From assembly GCF_002934625.1 (NCBI RefSeq), contig NZ_PTJD01000007.1, positions 62,001-126,000 on the forward strand: a stretch of DNA of 64,000 nucleotides, in the 5' to 3' direction. Below, piece by piece: positions 41,632 to 49,606 of this stretch. The notes under the pieces are model-generated. The model searched no databases. It saw nothing but the letters and a program-made list of their open reading frames with translations, and had not been told where the DNA came from. A program made the position numbers and the translations under genes. The DNA comes from Kineococcus xinjiangensis (GTDB lineage Bacteria; Actinomycetota; Actinomycetes; Actinomycetales; Kineococcaceae). Each line of letters begins with the position of its first letter. The stretch's first letter is position 1.

Positions 41632-43143
41632 TCAGTTCAGGCGGGCGCCGGCGTGGAGGGCGAGGCCCTGCACGGCGCCGACGCCGGCGGTGAACTGCCC
41701 GGAGGAGTTGACGACCACGGAGCGGCCGAGGCAGCCGGTGCGGGTGGAGTTGATGTCGCCGGTGATCACGTCGCAGTAGGTGCCGGCGGGCAGGGAGGTC
41801 TGCCAGGTGCGGTTGACGGCGAAGTTCTCCTTGTTCACGACGGCGTAGCCCTTGGTGCCGCGGCTGAAGGCGATGGCCTGGTAGCCGTTGCTCCACCAGT
41901 TGCTCACGCCGGTGCCGACGGTGGCGTTGCGGAACGAGACCATGTTGGAGATGCCGGTGCGGCGGTGCTCGCACACCCACTCGGTGGAGTTGCATCCGCT
42001 GGGCGAGCCGTTGACCCACACGTCGCGGGTGGTGTTGCCGCCGTAGCTGGGCGGGCCCTGGTCATGACTGGTGAAGTGGTAGCTGGACATCACCTGCGGG
42101 TAGCCGTAGGGCCAGGCCAGCATGAAGTAGTTGGCGAGGTCGTACAGCTGCCCGTCCTTGTGGGTGACGACGTTGCCGCCGCCGCCGTGGCCGCGCTGGT
42201 TGTCGTGGTTGTCGACGAACACCTCGGCCAGGTCGGAGCGCATGAAGCCCCACGACTCGCCGAACCCGCTCAGCCAGGACAGCTGCCCGGTCTTGAACAC
42301 CCGCCCGATCTCGGTGGAGTACTTGAACTCGGTGACGTCACCGTTGGAGAAGTACTCGCTCGCCTTGACGGGCTCGTTGGCGGCCTCGATGACCTCCTGG
42401 TAGATGTACACGTTCGGGTTGGACAGCCGCGACCTGATGCTCGCGATGTCGTTGGTGTCCATGTGCTTGGCGGCGTCGATGCGGAAACCGTCCACACCCA
42501 GCGACAGCAGGTCGTTCAGGTAGCCCGCGAGCCGGTCGCGGACGTAGGGGGAGCCGGTGTCCAGGTCGGCGAGGTTGGCCAACTCGCAGTTCTGCACCTC
42601 GTAGCGGTCGCCGTAGTCGACGATGTCGTCGTTGCCGTTGCGGCCGCAGTGGTGGAAGTCCCACGACTGGTACGTGCCCGGGTAGGCGTAGGGGGTGAAG
42701 GACGTGCCGGCGCTGCCCGTGCCGGAGTACACGCCGGTCATGTGGTTGACGACGGCGTCGGCGTACACGTCGACGCCGGCGGCGTTGCAGCGGCGGACCA
42801 TGTCGGCGAACTGCGCGCGCGTCCCGCCGCGGCTCTCGATCTTGTAGCTGACCGGCTGGTAGCGCTGGTACCAGGGCGCGCCGGCCACGACGGCGTGCTC
42901 CTGCGGCGGGGAGACCTGCACCGCCGCGAAGCCCTTCGGCCCCAGGAAGCGCTCGCACTCCAGGGCGACGTCCGTCCACTTCCACTCGAACAGGTGGACC
43001 AGGACCGAGCGGTTGGTGGTCACCGCCGCCTCCGCGGCCGGGGCAGCGGGCGCCACGACCGCGCTCACCGCCAGGGCGGCGCCCGCCAGGGCCCCGGCCC
43101 AGCGGGCAGTGCTGCTGTGTGGTCCGTCCGGCTTAGCGAGCAT
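41632..43143 (-). CDS. Secreted animal-type alpha-amylase (GH13)
   Basis: An endo-alpha-1,4-glucanase for starch. The 503-aa precursor has a signal peptide (1-40, ending AAEAA), then a GH13 barrel with catalytic Asp223 (GFRIDAAKH), Glu250 (IYQEVIE) and Asp314 (FVDNHDNQRG), and a C-terminal beta domain. No starch-binding module is attached. The sequence is of the animal type (HLFEWKWTDVALECE, SSYHF). Two chloride-ligand positions are kept (Arg221, Asn312), but the third, basic in chloride-dependent enzymes, is Gln350 (GYPQVMSSY). ATG 43143 follows GAGGAGT. Its 5' neighbour on the same strand is a MocR regulator; an 11-bp direct repeat lies between them. Confidence 0.92.
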   Translation of the reverse strand: MLAKPDGPHSSTARWAGALAGAALAVSAVVAPAAPAAEAAVTTNRSVLVHLFEWKWTDVALECERFLGPKGFAAVQVSPPQEHAVVAGAPWYQRYQPVSYKIESRGGTRAQFADMVRRCNAAGVDVYADAVVNHMTGVYSGTGSAGTSFTPYAYPGTYQSWDFHHCGRNGNDDIVDYGDRYEVQNCELANLADLDTGSPYVRDRLAGYLNDLLSLGVDGFRIDAAKHMDTNDIASIRSRLSNPNVYIYQEVIEAANEPVKASEYFSNGDVTEFKYSTEIGRVFKTGQLSWLSGFGESWGFMRSDLAEVFVDNHDNQRGHGGGGNVVTHKDGQLYDLANYFMLAWPYGYPQVMSSYHFTSHDQGPPSYGGNTTRDVWVNGSPSGCNSTEWVCEHRRTGISNMVSFRNATVGTGVSNWWSNGYQAIAFSRGTKGYAVVNKENFAVNRTWQTSLPAGTYCDVITGDINSTRTGCLGRSVVVNSSGQFTAGVGAVQGLALHAGARLN

Positions 43144-43177
43144 GCCGACTCCTCGGGAGGGATGAGATCGCTGGAGC

Positions 43178-43207
43178 GTTCAGCACGCCGTGAGAAGTTG
43201 AGCACGC
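43178..43207. repeat. Direct repeat GTTSAGCACGC upstream of the amylase gene
   Basis: GTTCAGCACGC (43178-43188) and GTTGAGCACGC (43197-43207) differ at one base and are 19 bp apart, about two helical turns, 35-65 bp upstream of the amylase start. On the leftward strand they read GCGTGCTSAAC. They could be regulator sites; the second ends in the stop codon of the MocR gene. Confidence 0.45.
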
Positions 43208-44793
43208 TACGTCATCGGCGGGGGAGGGTTCCCCGGTGGGGTTCCACCATCCGGCGCAGCGCTCCGGCCCACGGCCACGGCGATGCGGCGGGCGGCCTCG
43301 CGCAGCAGGTCCGGCGGGGTCGCGGCGTAGCCGAGGACGAGTCCCGCGGGGCCCGGGGTCAGCCGGTGCATCGACAGCGGCTGCACCCGCACGCCCTCGG
43401 CGGCCAGCGCGGCAGCCAGGTGGAGCTCGCGCGCCGCCGCATCCCCGGTGTGCGCACTCGCCGGCCCCGGCAGCGTCGCGACCAGGTGCAGGCCGGCCGG
43501 CACCCCGTGGACACGGACTCCCGGCAGGTGCTCGCGCAACCCCGCCAGGAGGGCGTCGCGCCGCTGCCGCTGCCGCCGGCGCACCAGGCGCAGGTGCCGC
43601 TCCAGCGCACCGGTCGCCAGCAGCTCCGCCAGCACGAGCTGCGGCAGGACGGGGCTGCAGATGTCGGTGGCGTGCTTGGCCGCCACGACGTCGGCGTGCA
43701 GCCGCTGCGGCACCACCAGCCACCCCAGCCGAAGGCCCGGCGCCAGCGTCTTCGACGTGCTGCCGGTGTGGGCCACCAGCTCCGGCGCCGCGGCCTGCAG
43801 CGCGGGGACGGGGCGCCGGTCGTAGCGGTGCTCGGCGTCGTAGTCGTCCTCCACCACGATCCCGTCCACCTGCTGCGCCCACGTGAGCAGCTCCCTCCGG
43901 CGGTGCGGGGCCAGCACGACGCCGGTGGGGAACTGGTGGGCCGGGGTCACCAGGACGGCCCGCAGGTGCTTGCGACGCAGGGCCTCCACGTCCAGCCCGT
44001 CGGCGTCCACCGGCACCCCGACCGGGTGCAGGCCCCAGTGGGCGACCTGGTCGCGGGCGCCGCGGGAACCGGGGTCCTCCACCGCGATGCGCTCGTGCCC
44101 GTGCCGGGGCAGCACCTGCCCGAGCAGCGCCAGCGCCTGCGCGACCCCGTTCACGACGACGACGTCCGCGGCAGCGGTGCGCACCCCGCGGGTCCGGGCC
44201 AGCCAGGCCGCCAGCTCCACCCGCAGCCGCGAACTGCCCCGCGGGTCGCCGTAGCCGAGGTCGCGCGCGGTGGCCCGGCCGAGGACCTCCCGCTCGGCGC
44301 GCAGCCACGCCGCGCGCGGGAACGCCGACAGGTCCGGCACGCCCGGCCACAGGTCGAGCGCGGCGCCGTCCACCGGTGGCGCGCCGGGGGAGCGGGCCGG
44401 GACTGGCTCCGCCACGGGTTTCCCGCCCCCGGCTGCCGCGCGGGCGGCGCGCCGGGTTCCGGTGGCGCGCGTGCCCGAGGTGCGGGTGCCGGTGACCCGG
44501 GTGCCGGCGCCCACCCTCCCCGCGACCAGCCCCTCGTCGGCCAGCCGCTGGTAGGCCTCGGTGACGACGCCGCGCGAGACCCCGAGGTCGCGGGCGAGCG
44601 CCCGGGTGGCGGGCAGGGCCGCCCCCGCCGCGAGCCGGCCGTCGAGCACCGCGTCGCGCACCGCCCCTGTCAGCCAGTCCGCGAGTCCGCGGGCGGGCAC
44701 GCCACCGGCGTCGAGCTGCAGGAAGTCGGCACCGCCCGCCGCACTCGCGCCGGTGCCGCGCTGCGCCAGTGGTCCTGTCGGCGCAACGTCCAT
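43207..44793 (-). CDS. MocR/PdxR-family regulator (GntR HTH fused to aminotransferase-like domain)
   Basis: The 528-aa protein has a GntR winged HTH (about residues 33-100; LDGRLAAGAALPATRALARDL, VSRGVVTEAYQRL). A linker rich in Gly/Thr/Arg (GTRVTGTRTSGTRATGTRR) joins it to a class I aminotransferase-fold domain (about 145-500). That domain contains the PLP-lysine segment HTGSTSKTLAPGLRLGW and the Asp/Tyr motif VVEDDYDAEHRYDR. MocR proteins bind PLP or a PLP-amino acid adduct and often control a divergent transporter. Here the divergent gene is an EamA exporter 41 bp away, the likely target. Confidence 0.9.
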   Translation of the reverse strand: MDVAPTGPLAQRGTGASAAGGADFLQLDAGGVPARGLADWLTGAVRDAVLDGRLAAGAALPATRALARDLGVSRGVVTEAYQRLADEGLVAGRVGAGTRVTGTRTSGTRATGTRRAARAAAGGGKPVAEPVPARSPGAPPVDGAALDLWPGVPDLSAFPRAAWLRAEREVLGRATARDLGYGDPRGSSRLRVELAAWLARTRGVRTAAADVVVVNGVAQALALLGQVLPRHGHERIAVEDPGSRGARDQVAHWGLHPVGVPVDADGLDVEALRRKHLRAVLVTPAHQFPTGVVLAPHRRRELLTWAQQVDGIVVEDDYDAEHRYDRRPVPALQAAAPELVAHTGSTSKTLAPGLRLGWLVVPQRLHADVVAAKHATDICSPVLPQLVLAELLATGALERHLRLVRRRQRQRRDALLAGLREHLPGVRVHGVPAGLHLVATLPGPASAHTGDAAARELHLAAALAAEGVRVQPLSMHRLTPGPAGLVLGYAATPPDLLREAARRIAVAVGRSAAPDGGTPPGNPPPPMT

Positions 44794-44794
44794 T

Positions 44795-44812
44795 GGACCT
44801 TCTTAGCGGACC
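44795..44812. promoter_or_regulatory. Direct repeat GGACC-N8-GGACC in the MocR/EamA divergent region
   Basis: Two GGACC pentamers at 44795-44799 and 44808-44812 (13-bp period) lie directly at the MocR start in a 41-bp gap. MocR regulators commonly bind direct repeats in such gaps, so this is a plausible but weak operator candidate. Confidence 0.35.
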
Positions 44813-44834
44813 GCTGCGGTCGGAGCATCGCAGC

Positions 44835-45824
44835 GTGACCACCTCGCCCCGCACCCGCCCGGCCCGCCGCCCCCAGTCCCCGCCCGCCGCCCCGCCCACC
44901 GCCCCGCCTGCCACGGCTCGGGCCGCCGTGGCCGTGCTCGCCGGTGCGACGGCGATGGGCTTCGTCGGTGGCAGCGTCGGCGTCTCGGCGGAACTTGCGG
45001 ACGCCCCCCTCGCCGCGGCGCAGGCCCTGCGCTACGCGGCCGCCTGCCTCCTGCTCCTGACCGCCGCACGGCTCGCCGGAGTGCCCCTGCACCGGCCGCG
45101 GGGTGCGGAGTGGGGGTGGCTCGCGGCCGTGACGGGCACCGGGCTGCTGCTGTTCAACGTGGCCCTCGTCCGCGGGGCCGGGCACGCCGACCCGGCGGTG
45201 TTCGGCGTCGCCGTGGCCGGGGTCCCGGTCGCCCTCGCGCTCGCCGGGCCGCTCCTGGAGGGTCGGCGGCCCCGCGCGGGTGCAGTCCTCGCCGCACTGG
45301 CTGTCACGGCCGGAGCCGCACTCGTGCAGGGCTTCGGGCGCAGCGACGCGACGGGCCTGCTGTGGGCGCTCGTCGTCCTGCTCTGCGAGGTCGGCTTCAC
45401 CCTGCTGGCGGTGCCCGTGCTGGCCCGCCACGGGGCGTGGGGGGTGTCCGTGCACACCACCTGGATGGCGACGGCCGCGTTCGGCCTGGCCGCCGTCGCC
45501 GCGGGGGAGGGGGCCCCCTCCGGGCTCACCGGCCGGCACCTGCTCGCCGTCGCCTACCTGGCGCTCGCCGTCACGGCGGTCGCGTTCGTGCTCTGGTACT
45601 CCTGCGTCCGGCGACTCGGCCCGGCTCGCGCCGGCCTGCTCACCGGCGTCGCGCCGGTGGCGGCGGCGGTCAGCGGGATGCTGCTGGGAGGGCCGGCGCC
45701 CGCGCCGGCGGTGTGGGCGGGCATCGCCGTGGTCGCCGCCGGACTCGGCCTCGGGTTGCTGATCCGAGAACCCGCAGCGGTCGGAGCCGCCCCGGCGAGC
45801 GGTGCGCCGCCCCGTCCGACGTGA
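44835..45824 (+). CDS. EamA/DMT-superfamily transporter
   Basis: The 329-aa membrane protein has about ten hydrophobic spans in two EamA repeats (about residues 30-160 and 175-310), the arrangement of drug/metabolite exporters. The N-terminus is a disordered Pro/Arg/Ala stretch. Segments such as VLAGATAMGFVGGSVG and AYLALAVTAVAFVLWY are typical. GTG 44835 lacks a strong Shine-Dalgarno. It is divergent from a MocR regulator, a pairing often seen for amino acid or vitamin B6-related export, but the substrate is unknown. Confidence 0.82.
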   Translation: MTTSPRTRPARRPQSPPAAPPTAPPATARAAVAVLAGATAMGFVGGSVGVSAELADAPLAAAQALRYAAACLLLLTAARLAGVPLHRPRGAEWGWLAAVTGTGLLLFNVALVRGAGHADPAVFGVAVAGVPVALALAGPLLEGRRPRAGAVLAALAVTAGAALVQGFGRSDATGLLWALVVLLCEVGFTLLAVPVLARHGAWGVSVHTTWMATAAFGLAAVAAGEGAPSGLTGRHLLAVAYLALAVTAVAFVLWYSCVRRLGPARAGLLTGVAPVAAAVSGMLLGGPAPAPAVWAGIAVVAAGLGLGLLIREPAAVGAAPASGAPPRPT

Positions 45825-45960
45825 CCCGCTCGGGTGGAAGCGCCCGTGCGGGCGTCCGCCGTACGGGCGAGTGCGTCACGCAGACCGCGCGCCGGGGAGG
45901 GCGCGGGTCCCACCCTCGTGGCAGAGAGCCGCTCCCGGCGGCGTCCGAGGAGGGACAACC

Positions 45961-46344
45961 GTGAACCACCAGCAGTTCCCGTCGCAGGCACCGCACCAGC
46001 AGCCCCCGGTCGCGCCGCACCAGCCGGTCCACGCCTACGGGCCCGGCCAGGTCGTCAACGCCTACCCGGTCGCGGTCATCGGGCCCCCGACCAGCGGCCT
46101 GGCCGTCGCGGGCTTCGTCCTCTCCCTCATCGGCCTCAGCCCGGTGGCCCTGGTCCTGTGCGTCCTGGCGCTGAAGTCCACCGGCCGCGGGGAGGCCGGT
46201 GGCCACGGTCTCGCCATCGCAGGCATCGTCATCGGCGGGCTGGGAACCCTCGTCTGGCTCACCGTCCTCGTGCAGGTCGTCGCGAGCATCGCCTTCCTCG
46301 GCAGCCTGGCTGTCGGGGTGGCCGGCTCCACGGCGGGCGCCTGA
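45961..46344 (+). CDS. Small DUF4190-like membrane protein
   Basis: The 127-aa product has a Gln/Pro/His-rich cytoplasmic N-terminus (about 40 residues) followed by two hydrophobic segments (about 48-75 and 85-118). It has the actinobacterial DUF4190 look: GLAVAGFVLSLIGL, LALKSTGRGEAGG, GLAIAGIVIGGL. Function is unknown. The GTG at 45961 has AGGAGGG 7-8 bp upstream. It precedes a lipoprotein gene by 104 bp on the same strand. Confidence 0.75.
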   Translation: MNHQQFPSQAPHQQPPVAPHQPVHAYGPGQVVNAYPVAVIGPPTSGLAVAGFVLSLIGLSPVALVLCVLALKSTGRGEAGGHGLAIAGIVIGGLGTLVWLTVLVQVVASIAFLGSLAVGVAGSTAGA

Positions 46345-46448
46345 CGCCACGCCGGAGCCGCGGCGCGGCGCCTGCCGGGAACCGGGCGCCGACCGGGTGC
46401 GTCGGAGGGCCCACGGTCGCCGTGACCGCAGTCCCTCCGGAGGTCGCC

Positions 46449-47408
46449 ATGCCCGCAGCCAGCACCCGCAGCCGTCGCACCCCGGCGGCCAGGACCACCG
46501 TCGCCCTCCTCGCGGGTCTGCTCGTGCTGGGGTCCGCCGGCTGCTCGGGCGGAGCGGGCGACTCTGCCGCCGAGTCGGGCGCTCCCGCCGCACAGGGCGG
46601 CGGCGGAAGCGGACTGCACGGCATCGCCGCCACGGAGACCGGCGCCGCGGCCGGCGCAGTGTCCGACACCGCGTCCGACACCGATGCCACGTCCGACACC
46701 CCCGGGGCGGCCGTCGGCGTGGTGACCCGGGCCGTCGTGTCCCGGGCGAGCGTCGGCGTCGAGGTCGACGACGTCGCGCGGGCCTCGGCGGCGGCCGGGC
46801 GGATCGCCACGGCGGCAGGGGGGATGGTGACCGCGAGCCGGACCGGCACCGAGAACGGGAACGGCCGCGCCGAACTGACCCTGCGAGTTCCCGGCGACCG
46901 GTTCACCGCGGTCCTCGACGAGCTCGCGGCGCTCGGGACCCGGACGGCGCAGACGACGTCGGCCACCGACGTCACCGCCGAGGTCGCCGACGTCGACAGC
47001 CGGGTGGCCTCGGCGCGGGCGGTGCTGGAGACGTTCCGCGCCAGGCTGCCCGAGGCCACCTCCGTCGCGGACGTGCTCGCCCTGGAAGGGGAGCTCGCCC
47101 GCCGGCAGGCCGACCTCGAGGCGCTGCTGGCGCGCCAGCGCGCCCTCGCCGACCAGGTGGCGCTCGCCACGGTGGAGGTCACGCTGACCGGGCGGTCGGC
47201 GGTGGTGCCCGCGGGGGTCCCCGGGTTCACCGACGGCCTCGACGCCGGCTGGGGCGCCCTGACCGCCACCGTCCGCACCACCGCACTCGTCGCGGGGGCG
47301 GTCCTGCCGTTCGCCGCCGTGGGCGCAGCCCTCGCCGCTCCGGTGCTGCTCCTGCGCCGGCGCAGGGTGCGCGCGGGCACTGCCGCCGCGGGCCCCGCTG
47401 GGGGCTGA
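46449..47408 (+). CDS. DUF4349-containing lipoprotein with C-terminal membrane anchor
   Basis: The 319-aa protein has a lipobox (LVLGSAGC, lipidated Cys near residue 32), a low-complexity Ala/Gly/Ser/Thr stretch, then a DUF4349 domain (about 95-265). The domain includes a coiled-coil region with heptad-like charge (DVDSRVASARAVLETFRARLPEA, then LEGELARRQADLEALLARQRAL). A C-terminal membrane span (about 280-305) with RRRR after it follows. It is thus probably anchored at both ends facing the cell envelope. Function is unknown. ATG 46449 follows GGAGG. It is convergent with the GNAT gene. Confidence 0.8.
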   Translation: MPAASTRSRRTPAARTTVALLAGLLVLGSAGCSGGAGDSAAESGAPAAQGGGGSGLHGIAATETGAAAGAVSDTASDTDATSDTPGAAVGVVTRAVVSRASVGVEVDDVARASAAAGRIATAAGGMVTASRTGTENGNGRAELTLRVPGDRFTAVLDELAALGTRTAQTTSATDVTAEVADVDSRVASARAVLETFRARLPEATSVADVLALEGELARRQADLEALLARQRALADQVALATVEVTLTGRSAVVPAGVPGFTDGLDAGWGALTATVRTTALVAGAVLPFAAVGAALAAPVLLLRRRRVRAGTAAAGPAGG

Positions 47409-47476
47409 GCCCGACCGCCGGCTCGCTGCAGGCGCGGGGGACGGTGGGCGCGGGACGTAGGTGCGGGGGGCCGGTC

Positions 47477-47986
47477 TCAGAGCCGCCGCTGCATGCAGAG
47501 CAGGCCCTCACGAGGGCCCCAGGGGGGCACGACCTCGAAGCCCGCCTGCCGGTACAGCGCAACGGCGGGCCCGCGCCAGCGCCACACCGACAGGCGAAGG
47601 GTGTCCGCCCCGGCTTCACGAGCGGCACCGGCGACCTCCTCCAGGAGCGCCGCGGCGATCCCCCGACGCCGGGCCGTGGGATCCACCCACAGCCGCTTGA
47701 CCTCGCTGCACCCGTCCAGCGGGGCGGTGAGCACCACGCACGCCACCGCTCGCCCGGCCACGGCGGCCAGCACGACGGTGCAGCCGGCGTAGGCGGCCGC
47801 CGGGTCCAGCACCTCGCGCCGGTAGCGCTCGGGCAGTCCGGCGACCCCGTCCGGGGCGTCGCCCTTCTCCGCCTCCGTGCGCAGGTGGTAGCCGGTCAGC
47901 AGCACGGTCAGGTCGGCGGTGCGAGGTGACCCCGGGTACCAGCGGAGGACCTCCACCGGCCGGTCGCGGTCGGGGGCATCGAGCAC
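47477..47986 (-). CDS. GNAT-family N-acetyltransferase
   Basis: The 169-aa protein has the GNAT acetyl-CoA fold: motif A VKRLWVDPTARRRGIAAALLEEV (V-x-P-x-x-R-x-x-G-[IV]-x-x-x-L) at about 95-117 and the C-terminal ALYRQAGFEVVPP. The acceptor is unknown. The start is GTG 47986 and lacks a good Shine-Dalgarno. The gene follows the GH43 gene on the same strand but is separated from it by a terminator-like hairpin. Confidence 0.82.
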   Translation of the reverse strand: MLDAPDRDRPVEVLRWYPGSPRTADLTVLLTGYHLRTEAEKGDAPDGVAGLPERYRREVLDPAAAYAGCTVVLAAVAGRAVACVVLTAPLDGCSEVKRLWVDPTARRRGIAAALLEEVAGAAREAGADTLRLSVWRWRGPAVALYRQAGFEVVPPWGPREGLLCMQRRL

Positions 47987-48074
47987 GGGTGCAGTTCACC
48001 AGGCCCGTCACGCACCGCGTCGCCCGCCCCCGACGAGCCGGGAGCAGGACGGAGGACCCGCACCGCAAGCGGAA

Positions 48075-48104
48075 GGGGGGCCCGGCCGCATGGCCGGACC
48101 CCCC
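48075..48104. terminator. Terminator hairpin after the GH43_26-like gene
   Basis: GGGGGGCCCGGCC (48075-48087) pairs with 48092-48104 with a single mismatch and a 4-nt loop, 12 bp past the GH43 stop codon on the leftward strand. Confidence 0.7.
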
Positions 48105-48116
48105 TCCCGTCGTTCG

Positions 48117-49595
48117 TCAGCTCAGCCGGAACGAGGTGCGCGCCCCCGCGGCGGGACCGGCCGTGAGCCGGCCGCTCTCGTGCCGCAGGTACGTGCCGGT
48201 GTCCCCTGCGGCCTGCAGGGCGACGCCCCACTTCGTCGGCACGCGGCGGAAGCTCGCCATCGGAGCGGCGGCGTCGCCCGGCTGCACCGGGTCGATGCGC
48301 ACCTCGCCGTCCACGATCCGCACGTAGCGGTCGGGGAAGTTCACCGACTGGATCGACTCGGTGCCGGCCCCCGCGAGGCCCGGCACGAACCGGAACTGGC
48401 TGTCGGCCAGCTCCCGCGGCGCCTCGTCGACGCGGAGGACGAACTCCGCGTGCCGGACGTAGGCGGCCGAGCGCACGTCGGCCGGGCTGAGCCGCACGAT
48501 CGGGCCGCCGGTGCCGACCGGAACGCCGAACAGCGGGGTGCCGTCCGGGTGCCAGTACACCTTCTGCACCCGGGCGTGGCGGTTGTGGTCGTACAGCGGG
48601 TCGCCGACGATGTCGCGGTAGTCCCGGGCGTGGTAGACGAGGACGTCCGTGACGCCGTCCTCGGCGACGGTGAAGGAGTTGTGCCCGGGCCCGTACTGGC
48701 TCGTCTGCACGTTGGTCGTGAAGACCGGCTCCTGGCTCTTCGTCCAAGAGCGGAAGTCGAGCAGGTCCGCCTTGGCGTCCGCGGTGAGCAGCCCCATGCA
48801 GTAGTTGGCGTCGGTCGCGCTCGCCGAGTACGTGATGAACACCTTGCCGTTGCGGATCAGCACGGCGGCGCCCTCGTTGACGCGGAAGCCCCGCATCTCC
48901 CAGGACAGGGTGGGGGTGCTGATGCGCACCGGCTCACCCTTGATGGCCCACGGCGAACTCATCTCCGCGATGTAGAGGCTGGTGTTGACGGCCAGCTCCG
49001 GCTCCGCCTGGGCCCAGACGTAGTAGCGCCGCCCACGGTGCTCGAACGTGGTCGCGTCCAGCTTGAACCAGCCCCAGGGGGTCACGACCTCCTGGGGGTC
49101 CCCCCAGCCGGCGGGGTCGCGCGGGTCGGCGAGGGAGGACTCGATGGCGTACATCCGGATGGCGAAGACGTTGTCGGAGTCGCCCGCCGCGAAGTAGATG
49201 TACCAGCGGCCGTCGATGCGGTGCAGCTCCGGCGCCCAGATGTGACCGCCCATGCGCCCGGAGAGCGGACGGCGCCAGACGACGGACTCCTCGGCGTCGC
49301 GCAGGCCCGCGAGGGTGGGAGCACCACGCACGACGAGCCGGTCGTACTCGGGCACCGACCCGGTGAAGTAGTACGTGCCGTCGGTGCGCGGGGTGATGAA
49401 GGGGTCCGCGCGCTTCTCCACGAGCGGGTTCAGGGTGGGCACCCCGTAGATCTGGGCGTCGGTCAGGGGAACTCCCTTCGGCGGGGCGGCCACGGTGGCC
49501 GAGGCCCCCACGGTCAACCCGGTGGCCGCCGCCGCACCGAGGCCGCCGGCGAGGAGGAGCCGGCGGGAGACGCCGGACGTCAGGTCGTGCGACAT
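48117..49595 (-). CDS. Secreted GH43_26-like exo-alpha-1,5-L-arabinofuranosidase with degenerate AbfB domain
   Basis: The 492-aa enzyme trims arabinan. It begins with a twin-arginine-type signal (VSRRLLLAGGLGAAAA, residues 9-24). The GH43 propeller follows with base Asp64 (RADPFITP, then GTYYFTGSVPEYDR as in subfamily 26), Asp180 (KLDATTFEH) and acid Glu240 (VNEGAAVL). Residues about 355-492 form an AbfB-like trefoil in which only the middle repeat keeps NFPDRYVR. ATG 49595 has AGGGA 7 bp upstream; a GTG at 49610 overlaps the GH51 stop as GTGA. It is second in a leftward operon after the GH51 arabinofuranosidase. Confidence 0.87.
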   Translation of the reverse strand: MSHDLTSGVSRRLLLAGGLGAAAATGLTVGASATVAAPPKGVPLTDAQIYGVPTLNPLVEKRADPFITPRTDGTYYFTGSVPEYDRLVVRGAPTLAGLRDAEESVVWRRPLSGRMGGHIWAPELHRIDGRWYIYFAAGDSDNVFAIRMYAIESSLADPRDPAGWGDPQEVVTPWGWFKLDATTFEHRGRRYYVWAQAEPELAVNTSLYIAEMSSPWAIKGEPVRISTPTLSWEMRGFRVNEGAAVLIRNGKVFITYSASATDANYCMGLLTADAKADLLDFRSWTKSQEPVFTTNVQTSQYGPGHNSFTVAEDGVTDVLVYHARDYRDIVGDPLYDHNRHARVQKVYWHPDGTPLFGVPVGTGGPIVRLSPADVRSAAYVRHAEFVLRVDEAPRELADSQFRFVPGLAGAGTESIQSVNFPDRYVRIVDGEVRIDPVQPGDAAAPMASFRRVPTKWGVALQAAGDTGTYLRHESGRLTAGPAAGARTSFRLS

Positions 49596-49606
49596 GAGCT
49601 CTTCCC

